Shown: in pieces, positions 42,185-52,509 of the stretch | Layout: each line of letters begins with the position of its first letter | Position numbering within the stretch: the first letter of the stretch is position 1 | NCBI RefSeq assembly: GCF_033097365.1 | Contig: NZ_AP028461.1 | Span: 2,790,001-2,854,000, forward strand | DNA length: 64,000 nucleotides | From: Actinoplanes sichuanensis | GTDB lineage: Bacteria > Actinomycetota > Actinomycetes > Mycobacteriales > Micromonosporaceae | Direction: 5' to 3' | The notes under the pieces: model-generated | Told to the model about the DNA's origin: nothing | The model's input: only the letters and a program-made list of their open reading frames with translations | Databases searched by the model: none | Position numbers and translations under genes: made by a program

Positions 42185-45100
42185 TTATCGGGTGCGGTAA
42201 CCCATGGCCGCCTCGTCCACATCGCGTCCGGCGGCCTCGGCGATCCGGATCCGCTCCATCACGCGTTCGTGGTCCCGCGACACCACGACGGAGAATCGCA
42301 GGACCTGGCTGGCCCAACCGGCCAGGATGGGGTCGACCACCGTCGACCCGGTCTCCGTCGCGTGCTTGCGCATCAGACGGAACAGCACTCGGCTCTGCTC
42401 CGGGCTCACTCGATCCACGGCGACGTGCTCGGGGTTCACCTTCGTCGCGTCGAGGTCGAGGACGAAGGCGGTGCCGCCGGTCATCCCGGAAGCGAAATTG
42501 TGGCCGACCGGGCCGAGCACCACGACCACACCACCGGACATGTAGGCGCAGCCGTGGTCGCCGAGGCCCTCGACAACGGCGTGAGCACCGCAGTTGCGTA
42601 GCGCGAACCGCTCACCGACCCGGCCACCAAGAAACAACTCGCCGCCGGTCGCGCCGTAGAGGACCGCGTTGCCTGCGATGGCGTTTTCCTGCGCCACGTA
42701 CGGAGCCGAGACATCGGGGCACGCGATCACCCGCCCACCGCAGAGACCCTTCGCGACGTAGTCGTTGGCGGTGCCCAGGAGCCGCAATGTGACACCGGGC
42801 GGCAGGAAAGCGCCGAATGACTGCCCCGCCGTACCCCGCATGGTGAACGAAATGGTGTCCTCGGGCAGCCCGGAACCCCCGTAGCGTCTGGTCACCTCCC
42901 CGCCCAGCATCGCGCCGACACTGCGATGATCGTTACGGATCGCAAGGTCCGACCGGACCGGGTCGGCGTTGATGAGCGCCGGCATCGCGAGCTCGATCAG
43001 CGTGTTGTCCATCGCATGATCGAGGCCGTGGTCCTGCGAGACCACGCCACGGCGGTACGCGTTGTCGGGCAGATCAGGCACGTGGAGCAGTGGAGAGAGA
43101 TCGAGAAGGTGGCCCTTCGGCTGACGGATCTCCGGCGCCGGGTCCAGCACTTCGCAGTGTCCGACCGCCTCATCGATCGTCCGGAATCCCAACTCGGCCA
43201 GTTGTTCACGCACCTGCTCGGCGAGGAACACAAAGAAGTTCTCGACGAATTCAGGCCGGCCGACGAAGAACTCGCGGTGGTATGGCTGCTGCGACGCGAT
43301 ACCGGCCGGGCACGTGCCGAGGTGACAGACGCGCATCATGACGCAGCCACTCACGATCAACGGAGCGGTGGCGAATCCGAACTCCTCCGCGCCGAGCAGC
43401 GCGGCGATCACGATGTCTCTACCGGTGGCAAGGCCGCCGACGCCGAGGACCACCCGGTCCCTCAACCCGGATGTGAGAAGTGTCTGCTGCGCCTCGGCCA
43501 GGGTCAGCTCCCACGGCGGGAGCGATGGGCTGGGACCGATGGCCGTCGCCGCGCCGAGGTCCGCGCCGTCCGGGGAGACGACGATGACGTCGGCCTTCAA
43601 CTTCGCGAGCACCCCGGCTGAGGCCCCGTCGCGACTGATGCTGACGCGTACCCGGGCCGCCGGGTTGACCATCTTCAGGTCGTGCACCAACTGCGCCAGG
43701 TCCGAGGGCGAGGTCACGTCCGGATGCCACGGGGGCGACTCCGCCGCGAGGCTCGGCGTCACCCGGCGGGTCCGGGCTATCCACGGCCAGACCTTGTCGG
43801 CGGGCAGCATCGACTCGCCGGCAGGACCGAGCGGGATCTCGAATTCGTCGGCGTTGACCAGATATTCACTGGTCACCCCGAAACGGCCGGGTGCCACTCG
43901 CTTGATCGACGATCTGCGGATCGGGTCGTAGGAACGCTCGACATCTTCGCCGCCGTCGCCGGTGCTGGATCTGCCGCCCAGCCGGTTCATCGCCATCGCC
44001 AGCGTCTCGTGCGCCTCGCTGGCGATCGCCCCGTACGAGATGGCCCCGGTCACGAATCGTTTGACGATCTCGGACACCGGCTCGACCTCGTCGAGTGGCA
44101 CCTCAGCCTGCCGGCTCGTCATCCGCATGAGTCCGCGCAGGGTCGCCCCGGCTGCCCGCTCGTCGACGGCACGGGTGTAGCGCTGGAAGATGTCGTACTG
44201 CCGTGACTGCGTGGCGTGCTGGAGCAGGAAGACGACTTCGGGGTCGAACAGCCTGGGTTCGCCTTCTCGCCACCGCTCCCACCCTCCGGCCGGCGGAAGA
44301 TGGCTGACCGGCACCGCGTCAAAGGGATAGGCGGCTTGATGGCGACCGCTGACCTCCGCATGGACTTCGGGCAGGCCGGCTCCGCCGATCCGGCCGCTCG
44401 TGCCCGTGAAATAGCGCTTAAGGAAACCGTGGTCGAGCCCGATGGCCTCGTAGGACTGGCCTGCGCAGTAGGACGAGATGGCCGCGACCCCGGCCTCCGC
44501 CATCGTCCGGAGAATTCCGCGGCCCAGCGCCTTGATGAAGTTGCGGATCGCGATTCGGCGGTCCATGTCGCCGAGCGCGCCGGAGATGATCATCTCGTCG
44601 ATGGTCTCGTACGCCAGCCAAGGGTTGACCGCCGACGCGCCATAGGCGACCAACAGGGCGGCGTGTCGTGCCGCGCGGCAGTCTCCGGCCTCCACCAGCA
44701 GCGATACCTGCGTACGAGTTTGCTCACGTACCAGGTGCTGATGAACCGCCGCGGTCAGCAGCAGCGACGGGATCGGGGCCAGATCGAGGTTCGAATCCCG
44801 ATCGGAGAGCACGAGGATCCGAACACCGTCTTCGATCGCCTCCGAGACGTGCCGGCAGATCTGGGTCAGCCGCTCCTTGATGCCCGCTGCACCGTCACGG
44901 ACGGAATAGAGACCAGACACCCGAACCGCTTGGTAGCCGGGCAGGTCGCCGTCGTCATCGACGGACAACAGCTTGGCCAGATCGTCGTTGTCCAGGATCG
45001 GATACGGCAACGTGATCTGCCGGCACGACGCGGGACCGGGCGCCAGCAGGTTCGCCTCCGGTCCGATAGTCGCGGCCAGGCTCGTCACCGGTTCTTCTCG

Positions 45101-46726
45101 GACCGGGTCGACCGGTGGACCCGAGAACGGGGCGAACCGCGGACTGAAATAATCGAAAAGCAACCGGGGTCGGCTCGACAGCACCGAGAGGGGCATGTCC
45201 GTGACCATCGATGCGCGTGGTTCCCATCCGTCCCGGGCCATGGGTGCGATCGCCAGCTCCAACTCGTCGGCGCCATAGCCGAACACCAGCTGGCGCCGGG
45301 TCACCACATCGTGTGTGTAGATGATCTGCTGGCGCGGCGGAAGGTCCACCAGGTCGATCAAGCCAGCCTGCAGCCAGTCCCCGTACGGCTCGGCGACGGC
45401 GAGGCCGGCCTTGATCTCGGCATCGGCGACGATACGACCGGCTGTCGTATCCACCAGCAACATCTCACCCGGCCGTAGCCGGCCCTGCGCCACCACCGTC
45501 GCCGGGTCGAGGTCGAGCAGGCCCGCCTCGGAGCCGAGGACCACCAGTCCGTCCGCGGTATGGCACCAGCGGCCGGATCCGCCGCCAAGACGGTCCGTCG
45601 TCATCCCGATCGTGGCGCCGTCGCTGAACGCCACCGGACCGCTGCCGTACCACGGTTCCATGACACACGCGTGGTAGCGATGGAACGCCCGCACCTGCGG
45701 GTCCATCGACAAGTCGTTCTCCCAGGCCGACGGCATCATCATCGCCACCGCGTGCGGCAGGCTCCGGCCGGTCAGGTACAGCAGCTCAAGGACCGCGTCG
45801 AACGCTGCGCCGCCCGACGCGTCAGCGGTCACTATCGGGAACAGCCGCCTGATGTTGCCCGGCAGCGCCTCCGAGCTCAGAACCGACTCGCGCGCCGCCA
45901 TCCAGTTCCGATTGGCTCCCAAAGACGTGATCGTTCCGGCATGAGCCACGATCCGTCCGGGCTGCTCGTTCGTCCAGCCTGGCGTCGTCGTCTCGCTGAC
46001 GTTCACGCAGGCCAGTGCGGTCGCGCTGGTCAGCCGTCCGTCTTTGAGGTCGGGAAAGAAGGCGGACAACTGGTATGAGGTCAATCGGCCCTTGTAGGTG
46101 ATCGTCCGGGTGGAAAGAGATGGAAAGTACGCATCGAGGCCCCGCTGTGCGGTCTCCCGTTCGGTCTGTCGACGGACGCAATACGCGACTCGCTCCAGTT
46201 CGATGCCGGACAACGCTTCACCGGCACGGCCGGTCCGTGTGCCGGGCAACGCCGCCCCGGCCAGGAACACCTGCCGTATCGTCGGGCGATGCCGATCGGC
46301 GGTGGGACCCAGCACCGCAGGCACCACCGGGACATCACGCCAACTGAGCACCTCGAGGCCCTCGACCAGCGCGTACTTCTCGAAGATCCTGATTGCCCGG
46401 GCGGCGTCCGTTGGATCGGCCGGCAGGAAAACGAGCCCGGTCGCATAATGCCCGGTATCCGGCAATTCGACTCCCGCAACCGCACGGCAGAACGCGTCCG
46501 GAACTTCGAAGATGAGGCCGGCACCGTCGCCGTCCTCGGGGTCGGCGCCCCGCGCTCCCCGGTGGTCGAGGCGGGTCAAGGCCGACAGCGCCGCGGCGAT
46601 GACATCGTGGGAGCGGCGGCCGTGCAGATCCGCGACTGCGGCGATCGCTGAGGCCATTCCACATACCCTTCGGCCGTGGTCGATGCCAGTCAGCCGACCA
46701 TACTGGCCCTCCGGACCAGGCGACAA
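42185..46726 (-). CDS. gltB: Glutamate synthase large subunit, solitary copy
   Basis: 1513 residues. The Ntn-type glutaminase domain starts at Cys22 (RRVCGMASAIAAVADLHGRR) after a 21-residue propeptide and includes LDHRGARGADPEDGDGAG. The central domain, the FMN barrel (GRSSTGDGGEDVERSYDPIR, then SDLAQLVHDLKMVNPAARV) and the 3Fe-4S cysteines (SGCVMMRVCHLGTCPAG) follow, then the C-terminal beta-helix (GAYMSGGVVVVLGPVGHNFA-like). It makes glutamate from glutamine and 2-oxoglutarate. The TTG at 46726 is preferred: GGGAG lies 8 bases upstream. No gltD follows, so electrons must come from elsewhere. Residue choices such as CGMA instead of CGVG suggest a divergent paralogue. Confidence 0.9.
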   Translation of the reverse strand: MSPGPEGQYGRLTGIDHGRRVCGMASAIAAVADLHGRRSHDVIAAALSALTRLDHRGARGADPEDGDGAGLIFEVPDAFCRAVAGVELPDTGHYATGLVFLPADPTDAARAIRIFEKYALVEGLEVLSWRDVPVVPAVLGPTADRHRPTIRQVFLAGAALPGTRTGRAGEALSGIELERVAYCVRRQTERETAQRGLDAYFPSLSTRTITYKGRLTSYQLSAFFPDLKDGRLTSATALACVNVSETTTPGWTNEQPGRIVAHAGTITSLGANRNWMAARESVLSSEALPGNIRRLFPIVTADASGGAAFDAVLELLYLTGRSLPHAVAMMMPSAWENDLSMDPQVRAFHRYHACVMEPWYGSGPVAFSDGATIGMTTDRLGGGSGRWCHTADGLVVLGSEAGLLDLDPATVVAQGRLRPGEMLLVDTTAGRIVADAEIKAGLAVAEPYGDWLQAGLIDLVDLPPRQQIIYTHDVVTRRQLVFGYGADELELAIAPMARDGWEPRASMVTDMPLSVLSSRPRLLFDYFSPRFAPFSGPPVDPVREEPVTSLAATIGPEANLLAPGPASCRQITLPYPILDNDDLAKLLSVDDDGDLPGYQAVRVSGLYSVRDGAAGIKERLTQICRHVSEAIEDGVRILVLSDRDSNLDLAPIPSLLLTAAVHQHLVREQTRTQVSLLVEAGDCRAARHAALLVAYGASAVNPWLAYETIDEMIISGALGDMDRRIAIRNFIKALGRGILRTMAEAGVAAISSYCAGQSYEAIGLDHGFLKRYFTGTSGRIGGAGLPEVHAEVSGRHQAAYPFDAVPVSHLPPAGGWERWREGEPRLFDPEVVFLLQHATQSRQYDIFQRYTRAVDERAAGATLRGLMRMTSRQAEVPLDEVEPVSEIVKRFVTGAISYGAIASEAHETLAMAMNRLGGRSSTGDGGEDVERSYDPIRRSSIKRVAPGRFGVTSEYLVNADEFEIPLGPAGESMLPADKVWPWIARTRRVTPSLAAESPPWHPDVTSPSDLAQLVHDLKMVNPAARVRVSISRDGASAGVLAKLKADVIVVSPDGADLGAATAIGPSPSLPPWELTLAEAQQTLLTSGLRDRVVLGVGGLATGRDIVIAALLGAEEFGFATAPLIVSGCVMMRVCHLGTCPAGIASQQPYHREFFVGRPEFVENFFVFLAEQVREQLAELGFRTIDEAVGHCEVLDPAPEIRQPKGHLLDLSPLLHVPDLPDNAYRRGVVSQDHGLDHAMDNTLIELAMPALINADPVRSDLAIRNDHRSVGAMLGGEVTRRYGGSGLPEDTISFTMRGTAGQSFGAFLPPGVTLRLLGTANDYVAKGLCGGRVIACPDVSAPYVAQENAIAGNAVLYGATGGELFLGGRVGERFALRNCGAHAVVEGLGDHGCAYMSGGVVVVLGPVGHNFASGMTGGTAFVLDLDATKVNPEHVAVDRVSPEQSRVLFRLMRKHATETGSTVVDPILAGWASQVLRFSVVVSRDHERVMERIRIAEAAGRDVDEAAMGYRTR

Positions 46727-46745
46727 GCTGTGCGCTCCCGGTTGA

Positions 46746-47822
46746 TCAAGTTCGCGTCGGTAGATGAGGGGATCGAGAACGTGTCCGATCCGCAGTGATC
46801 TGGGCCGTATCCTCACTGCCGGAATACTCGGCGTGAAGGTCGCCGTCGAACAGGCGCCAACAGAAGTCGTTCATCCGAGCGGCTGCGGGTGCATGTCTGG
46901 CGATGATCTCCGCCACGGACGGCGGCACGTCCGCTGGGATATCGCCGGTCGCGCATCTTCGCACAAACTGGTCGCGGGCGACGGGACCGCTGTCGGCCGG
47001 CACGGATACTCCGCACGCTGAGGTGACCAGCCAGTTCACCAGCCGCATGGAAGCGTAGTCGGCATCGTGACCAGCGTTGCGAGCAGCGAAGTCGCGCTCG
47101 GCGTCCGACAGGTCGAAGCGCGATGAGGTGGCGAGCCCGAAGTCGACCAGATAGAGCCGTTCATCGTCGGCCCGGATGTTGCCGAAGAGCCCGTCCAAAT
47201 GCAGCACCTCGCGGCGATGCAGGAACGCCACCATGTCGAATAGTTGCCGCTCGACCGCTGCGGCTCTACCGAGCGGGTCGCTCAGCCAGGGAGGCAGCCC
47301 GTCGGGGAGATGCTCGAGAAACAGCACGAGGCTCGCGGTGGCGTCCGCCAGTGCTTCGAAGCGAGCACGTACGGCCTGGTCACCACCGAACTGGGTGACA
47401 ACGGCGTCGATGTCGAGGTACTCAGCCGCAACGGGCGGGCGGCCGGGCAGTACCCGCTAGTGGTGCAACAGCGGGAACGACTCCGTCTCCCCGGTGAGGA
47501 CGCCCTCGGTGACTGTCTGGTTCGCGGCCAGTTCGCGCCACGCGCCGAAGCCCGGACCGGCCAGCCGGTACATGCCGTACTGGCAGCGGACCGGCAGATC
47601 GAACAGGTTCGCCGTGCTGCGCGGATGAGCCAGCTCCCGATCGGTGAGCGGAACCCTCGTGACGAACACGGGCATGCCATCGGCATAAGCGATCGAAGAG
47701 CCGCCGCCCACACCTACGCCCACGGGTGACGCCGCCCGCAACAACGCCGCCAGTTCACCGCCGGTGCAGGCAGCCAACGATTCCGCGACGCGGTCATGGC
47801 GGGAGCACCGGCCGGGGACCAT
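46746..47822 (-). pseudogene. Protein-kinase-like gene with a single amber stop
   Basis: Starting at the ATG 47822 the frame encodes VAESLAACTGGELAALL, then VGVGGGSSIAYADGMPVFVT and TETESFPLLHH-like residues up to a TAG at 47457-47459. The same frame then continues RVLPGRPPVAAEYLDIDAVV, LVLFLEHLP, VLHLDGLFGNIRADDERLYL and VDFGLATSSRFDLS to a stop at 46746. Homologues read HWRVLPGRPP here, so the TAG replaces TGG (Trp). The catalytic loop has HLDGLFGN instead of HRDxxxxN, plus DFG. Apart from the one codon the gene is intact. It precedes gltB by 19 bases. Confidence 0.85.
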
Positions 47823-47955
47823 TGCTGCATCATGCCATCGAGCGACGGCCCCTTGGCGCTCTGCTTGACAGATGCCGATAACGGCGACCGAACGTCGATA
47901 GTGTGGCCTGGTCGGACCCCCCGATCGACATTCCATATGCGAGCCCGAGGACGCG

Positions 47956-48795
47956 ATGCCCTACCAACCGAGATTCCAGCCCGGCACCATCACCGGGCAC
48001 GACGGGACCACCGGATTCCCGGACGACAGCGAAGCGTACGTCTTCGACAGCGAACAGGTTCGAATGGCGATCGACGTCGCCCTCGTCACCGGGCGCCCGC
48101 TCCTCGTCCATGGTCCGGCGGGCTCCGGCAAGTCGTCACTGGGTCCGAACGTTGCTCGCGAACTCGGCTGGGACTGGGGCGTCGAGGTGGTCAGCGCCCG
48201 CACCGAGCCGGAGGACCTCCTCTGGCGCTTCGACGCGCTTCAACGCCTCAACGACGCCCAGGCGATGCGGCTGAACCCCGACGACCAGCACTATTACCGG
48301 CCCGGCCTGCTCTGGCGGGCCTTCGCGGCGGAGGGCCGGTTCGTCGCCGTCATCGATGAGATCGACAAGGCCGACCCGGACATTCCCAGCAGCCTGCTGC
48401 GTCCGCTGGGATCGTTGACGTTCGAAACGCCGTGGGGTCACGTCGTCACCGCGGACAAGGAACAGCCCCCACTGATCGTCATCACCACCAACAACGAGCG
48501 CCAGCTATCTCGTCCGTTCCTGCGCCGATGCGTCACCGTCGAACTTCAGGCGCCGGACCCTGATCACCTTCGCCGGGTGGCTCGGTGTCATCTTCGCGAC
48601 GAATACGACGCCGACGTGGTCGACGGGCTCATCGCCTTGATGGGTGACGATCCAGACGGACTGCCCAGCACGGCTGAGTTTCTGGACAGTGTCAAGGCGA
48701 GCATCCAGCTCGGCATCACACCGGGAAGCCCGAAGTGGAACCAGCTCGCGGCGGTGACCCTGTTGAAGACCCTCAGCGAGGGCCGCACGCGATGA
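47956..48795 (+). CDS. MoxR-type AAA+ ATPase
   Basis: 279 residues. Walker A VHGPAGSGKSSLGPNVA (about 52), Walker B AVIDEIDKADPDIPSSLL (about 133), sensor-1 IVITTNNERQLS and arginine finger PFLRRCVTVELQ, then a helical lid. MoxR ATPases remodel partners carrying von Willebrand A (vWA) domains. Its stop overlaps the next gene's ATG (ATGA), and the next gene encodes a vWA-like protein. Head of a four-gene operon, divergent from the kinase gene. Confidence 0.9.
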   Translation: MPYQPRFQPGTITGHDGTTGFPDDSEAYVFDSEQVRMAIDVALVTGRPLLVHGPAGSGKSSLGPNVARELGWDWGVEVVSARTEPEDLLWRFDALQRLNDAQAMRLNPDDQHYYRPGLLWRAFAAEGRFVAVIDEIDKADPDIPSSLLRPLGSLTFETPWGHVVTADKEQPPLIVITTNNERQLSRPFLRRCVTVELQAPDPDHLRRVARCHLRDEYDADVVDGLIALMGDDPDGLPSTAEFLDSVKASIQLGITPGSPKWNQLAAVTLLKTLSEGRTR

Positions 48796-49862
48796 CCTGG
48801 GGCTCGGCAATCGGGGACGTCCTTCGCGCGATCGCGGCACTCGAGATCGACGACGACGCCACGGCCGCCCGGGTCGCTCGGATGCTGGGCTACACGACTG
48901 CGACACTGCCGGAGCAACGGCCAAGGACGCAACGCCGGGCAGCGCGTAGCCCCGTGAATGTCACGGTCCCAGCCCGGCCGAAGCCCACCGGGGGCGCCGA
49001 CAACGAGATGCTCGGCGAGCCTACGACGCTGGCCGAAGCGCTCGCCGACGCTGAGGATGAGGCCCCGGACCCGCCGCGACCGAGTCTCCTCGAGGCGGAG
49101 CAGATTCCCGAGCAGCAGATCGTCGGCGCGCTTCCACAGCGTCCGGTGCCAGCCTCACTGTCACTCGTCCGGGCATCGTTGAGGCTGCCGGCCGACCCGC
49201 CGAGTCCGTCTTCGCAACAGACCGACCTGTCATCGGTCACCGCCGACTATATGCCACCGTGGCCGGCGTCGTGGGCGCCGGGCATCGCCTTCGCGGCTGC
49301 CGCGTCCATGGTCGACCTGCACCGTGTCGACATCGGGGCCGTGGTGGCCCGTCTAGCCCAGGGCCGCCGGCAGGGCCGATTGCCGACGCGGCACCGGCTC
49401 AGCGGCCGGCGCGGGCTGCAATTGCTGCTGGACCACGGCGACGCGATGCGCCCGTTCCTCGCCGACCGGGAGTGGATCAAGGAACTCCTGACCCAGGCGG
49501 TCGGCTTGCAGCGCGTCGAGGTCGTCCACTTCCGCGAAACCCTCGCCGGCCGGGTGACCACCGGCCCGCCGCTGCGGGAGCACCCGTCCTATCGGCCGCC
49601 ACCACCAGGGGTGCCGATCTTGCTGTTCTCCGACCTCGGCGCACTGCGCATCGGGCGCCGCAGGCGGACGTCGTCGGACGTCCTTGCCACGTTGGCACCA
49701 GCCCACGAAATCACGATCATCACGCCATGCTCCGCCGCCGCCTATCCGCAGGCGATACGAGAGGCCGTCTCGATCATCCCCCTTGATCCGTTGGTACGTC
49801 TTCGCGACGTCGTCGACGCCCGGACTCGAAGGGCACCTCGGCATGGCCGCACCGGAAACTGA
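48792..49862 (+). CDS. vWA-like partner of the MoxR ATPase
   Basis: 356 residues. A helical N-terminus (DVLRAIAALEIDDDATAARV), a Pro/Ala-rich acidic linker to about 165, then a vWA-like Rossmann domain: RGLQLLLDHGDAMRPFLADR, VEVVHFRETLAG, VPILLFSDLGAL and ITIITPCSAAAY. The metal site DxSxS reads DHGDA, so metal binding may be lost. It resembles the vWA-type SAV_2336-like proteins that accompany MoxR ATPases in streptomycetes; that match is from memory of the family pattern. Coupled by ATGA to the ATPase and overlapping the next gene by 20 bases. Confidence 0.65.
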   Translation: MTWGSAIGDVLRAIAALEIDDDATAARVARMLGYTTATLPEQRPRTQRRAARSPVNVTVPARPKPTGGADNEMLGEPTTLAEALADAEDEAPDPPRPSLLEAEQIPEQQIVGALPQRPVPASLSLVRASLRLPADPPSPSSQQTDLSSVTADYMPPWPASWAPGIAFAAAASMVDLHRVDIGAVVARLAQGRRQGRLPTRHRLSGRRGLQLLLDHGDAMRPFLADREWIKELLTQAVGLQRVEVVHFRETLAGRVTTGPPLREHPSYRPPPPGVPILLFSDLGALRIGRRRRTSSDVLATLAPAHEITIITPCSAAAYPQAIREAVSIIPLDPLVRLRDVVDARTRRAPRHGRTGN

Positions 49863-52509
49863 CTGGATCGACGACGAGTTGGCGGCTGACCCCGAGGTCG
49901 GCGAACTCGCCGAATCGGTGTGCCTGGCCCTGTGGGTCGACCAGGCGTTTCTCCGGCGCGCCCGGTTGCGTTTCCTCCCGCGCTCCGAGGCCGCGCTGGA
50001 GGCGCGGCTGTGGTTCTCGCCGCTCTGCCGCACCAATGGCACACTCGGTATCACCCTCGTCCCGGCGGTCGCCGAAAGATTGCGGGCGCGCCTGACGGAC
50101 CGGCCGGACCGCCTCGACACCATTGCCCATTTCACCGCCTCTGTACGCGCCAGCGATCGGCCCGCGGCGGTGCTCGAGCATCTGTTGCGGTCGGAGATGA
50201 CCGCGACCGAGGCACCCGACATGACGGCTCGCCTGGCCCGGCTCCGAGACACCCTGCTGGACGGCGACCCGGCCAACGAAAACGCGATCGACGATCTCAG
50301 CCGATGGATCCTCGCCCAGATGCAGTGCCTCCCAGCGAAAGCCCGGCGCAGGCCTGACGTGGTACTTGTCGCGGTCGCGGCGGCTGAGCGGCTCGGTGTC
50401 TCCTGCCCGCTGACTGTTCCCGAGGATCTCGCCGAAGAAGCCGGGCGGATCAGATCGCGGCTGCAGAACGAGTTCGACGTCGGCATCACGGTGTGGACCG
50501 ACGGGCTCCGAGCCAGCATCCCACCCGCACCCGGCACCCACGTCATCCGTGCCACCGGACGGATGGCCGCAGGGCTCACCATCCGTCCGGGCGAAACCGA
50601 CGATGATCCCATTCATGCCACGATCTGGCCGGGCGAGAGTCAAGTGCCGCTGACCGCATGGTGTGAACTGTCGCCGGTGCTCGACAGCGGGCCGGCGCAC
50701 CTGCTCGCCGGCGGGCAACGTCTCGCGGACGCCGCCGGGCGTCGACAGTTGTGGGTCGACGACGAAGGCGGCGTCACCGTCCTGGATCGGGAACGTCACG
50801 ACGCCGTTCGCCTCGTCCCCGGATCCGGCAAGAACACCGTCGCGGCGTTCGATGCCGACGGTCGCCGGATGGTGATCGGCAACGGGCGGATCATCTATCT
50901 GCTCGACGTATCCGGGACGGTGGCAACAGAGGCGGTCCATCCCGCCGCGGTGGCCGCGGTCGCGCTGAACGCGCAGGGCGACACGATCGCGACCGTCGCC
51001 GGTGACGTCCTCATGTGCGGTGAATCGTCACGACGTACCATCGTCGGTCCGGTCCGTGCCCTCTGGTTCGACGCCGACGGCTCAGTGCTGCTGGCCACCG
51101 ATACCGAGCTCGCGCAATACCTCCCCGATCTCAGCAGTCGGCGTTCCGTCGCCTCCTGGCCCCGAAATGCGCTGTGCGCGATCACCCATGACCCGGCGAC
51201 CGGCCGGATCGCCTGGGGCCTCCGCGACGGGAAGCTGATGATCTGGCACCGTGACAGGTTGGTCCAGGTCGGTTCGTCTCCCTGGCAGCCCACCGCGCTC
51301 GCGATCGGCGACCGGCTCTTCGTCGCCGGGAACAGCACCGAGGTACTGCGGTTCGGACTCACCGGCGGTCAGCAGCCATCGCTCAACCTCGAGATCTACG
51401 TTCGTCAGCTGCGGATCACCGACGGCCGGCTGATTGCGGCTGGAGGCGGCGGCCCAGTACTTCTGGAATCGGACGACGGCACCCGCTATCTGGTCGAACC
51501 CGATCGCGATACCGAATCAGACGTGATGCCGCCCGCGTCCGACCTGATCCTTCGACTAACTCCAGAGGGCAACGAGGCACTGTCGCACACCGCCGCCGAA
51601 GCCGCACTGACCGCCGAGCGGTTCCGCCCCCTGCCCGGAGCCTTGGTTCTGATCGCTCAGGCGCCGGCCGACTACGGGTATCACCAGTATCCGCGGGACG
51701 AGGAGATTCCGGCCCACTTCGTCCACGCGGGCGATGTCATGCTCCTCTGCGCTGCACTTCATGACGCGGGAGTTGGTGTCGCCATCCGGCTGACCGGCGC
51801 CAACTGGCAGGCACTGGTGTCAGGTGCCCGGCGGTGGCTTCGGCTCGACGTGGACGCCATCCTCATGGAGCCCGAGGGGCCGGGTGTGGACGAGGTTGCG
51901 GGATTGCTCCGATCCCTCGGCCGTCGTCTGGCGGTCTACGATCGTTCGGCCGACGACTCGCCACTGCTGGCTCCCGTCGGCAACCCGGCCGTCGATGCTC
52001 TCCTCGAGGCGGCCGGTCGAGTCGACGACGCGCCGCCCCCGATGCCGAATTATCCGGGCATGGTGCCGCCCCCGCCGGTCATCCACAGGTTTCCCGCGCT
52101 GCCGGCCGATGCGGACGTCCGGTTGATGATCCTGTGCACGGCCCTCGCGCTTCCCGGCCTGACCGAAGTCGCCGCCGACGACGTGCTCACCCTGGATCCA
52201 GAGCATTCGGACCGGCTCCGGCGGTTCTTGGCCGAGCGTGCCGGCCACAGCGCCTTACGTACCGGCGCTTGCTTCGTTGACCGGACCGAGGACTCGTTGT
52301 CGATCACTCGTCTGCTCGACGCCGTGGAGATCGTCTGCATCGCCAACACGACCACTGTCGAGCTGACGTTGCCGTCCGACCTGGTATCCAGGCAATACAC
52401 TCTGCTTGCTTCGACCGATCTGCCGACCGTTGCGGATGGCAGCGACGTCACCCTCGGACCGTACGCCGTCCGATGGTTTCGCAGAGCGCCGGCCGGAGCC
52501 ACGGCATGA
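49843..52509 (+). CDS. Beta-propeller protein with a degenerate GH13-like C-terminal half
   Basis: 888 residues. Residues 1-240 are helical (ELAESVCLALWVDQAFLRRA). About 240-560 form a propeller-like run of short blades (RRQLWVDDEGGVTVLDRERH; GSVLLATDTELAQYLPD; GRIAWGLRDGKLMIWHRD). About 580-885 look like an inactive alpha-amylase barrel and tail: HAGDVMLLCAALHDAGVGVA, LRLDVDAILMEPEG, LMILCTALALPGLTEV and HSALRTGACF, closing with GPYAVRWFRR where GH13 enzymes have a similar C-terminal beta domain. The GH13 catalytic acids are not apparent. The MoxR/vWA neighbours suggest it is the third, adaptor or sensor component. Start ATG 49843. Confidence 0.65.
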   Translation: MAAPETDWIDDELAADPEVGELAESVCLALWVDQAFLRRARLRFLPRSEAALEARLWFSPLCRTNGTLGITLVPAVAERLRARLTDRPDRLDTIAHFTASVRASDRPAAVLEHLLRSEMTATEAPDMTARLARLRDTLLDGDPANENAIDDLSRWILAQMQCLPAKARRRPDVVLVAVAAAERLGVSCPLTVPEDLAEEAGRIRSRLQNEFDVGITVWTDGLRASIPPAPGTHVIRATGRMAAGLTIRPGETDDDPIHATIWPGESQVPLTAWCELSPVLDSGPAHLLAGGQRLADAAGRRQLWVDDEGGVTVLDRERHDAVRLVPGSGKNTVAAFDADGRRMVIGNGRIIYLLDVSGTVATEAVHPAAVAAVALNAQGDTIATVAGDVLMCGESSRRTIVGPVRALWFDADGSVLLATDTELAQYLPDLSSRRSVASWPRNALCAITHDPATGRIAWGLRDGKLMIWHRDRLVQVGSSPWQPTALAIGDRLFVAGNSTEVLRFGLTGGQQPSLNLEIYVRQLRITDGRLIAAGGGGPVLLESDDGTRYLVEPDRDTESDVMPPASDLILRLTPEGNEALSHTAAEAALTAERFRPLPGALVLIAQAPADYGYHQYPRDEEIPAHFVHAGDVMLLCAALHDAGVGVAIRLTGANWQALVSGARRWLRLDVDAILMEPEGPGVDEVAGLLRSLGRRLAVYDRSADDSPLLAPVGNPAVDALLEAAGRVDDAPPPMPNYPGMVPPPPVIHRFPALPADADVRLMILCTALALPGLTEVAADDVLTLDPEHSDRLRRFLAERAGHSALRTGACFVDRTEDSLSITRLLDAVEIVCIANTTTVELTLPSDLVSRQYTLLASTDLPTVADGSDVTLGPYAVRWFRRAPAGATA

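Noticed and set aside
44785..44805. tRNA T-arm-like GAGGTTCGAATCCCGATC
   Set aside because: It lies inside the intact gltB coding sequence and no other tRNA arm surrounds it.
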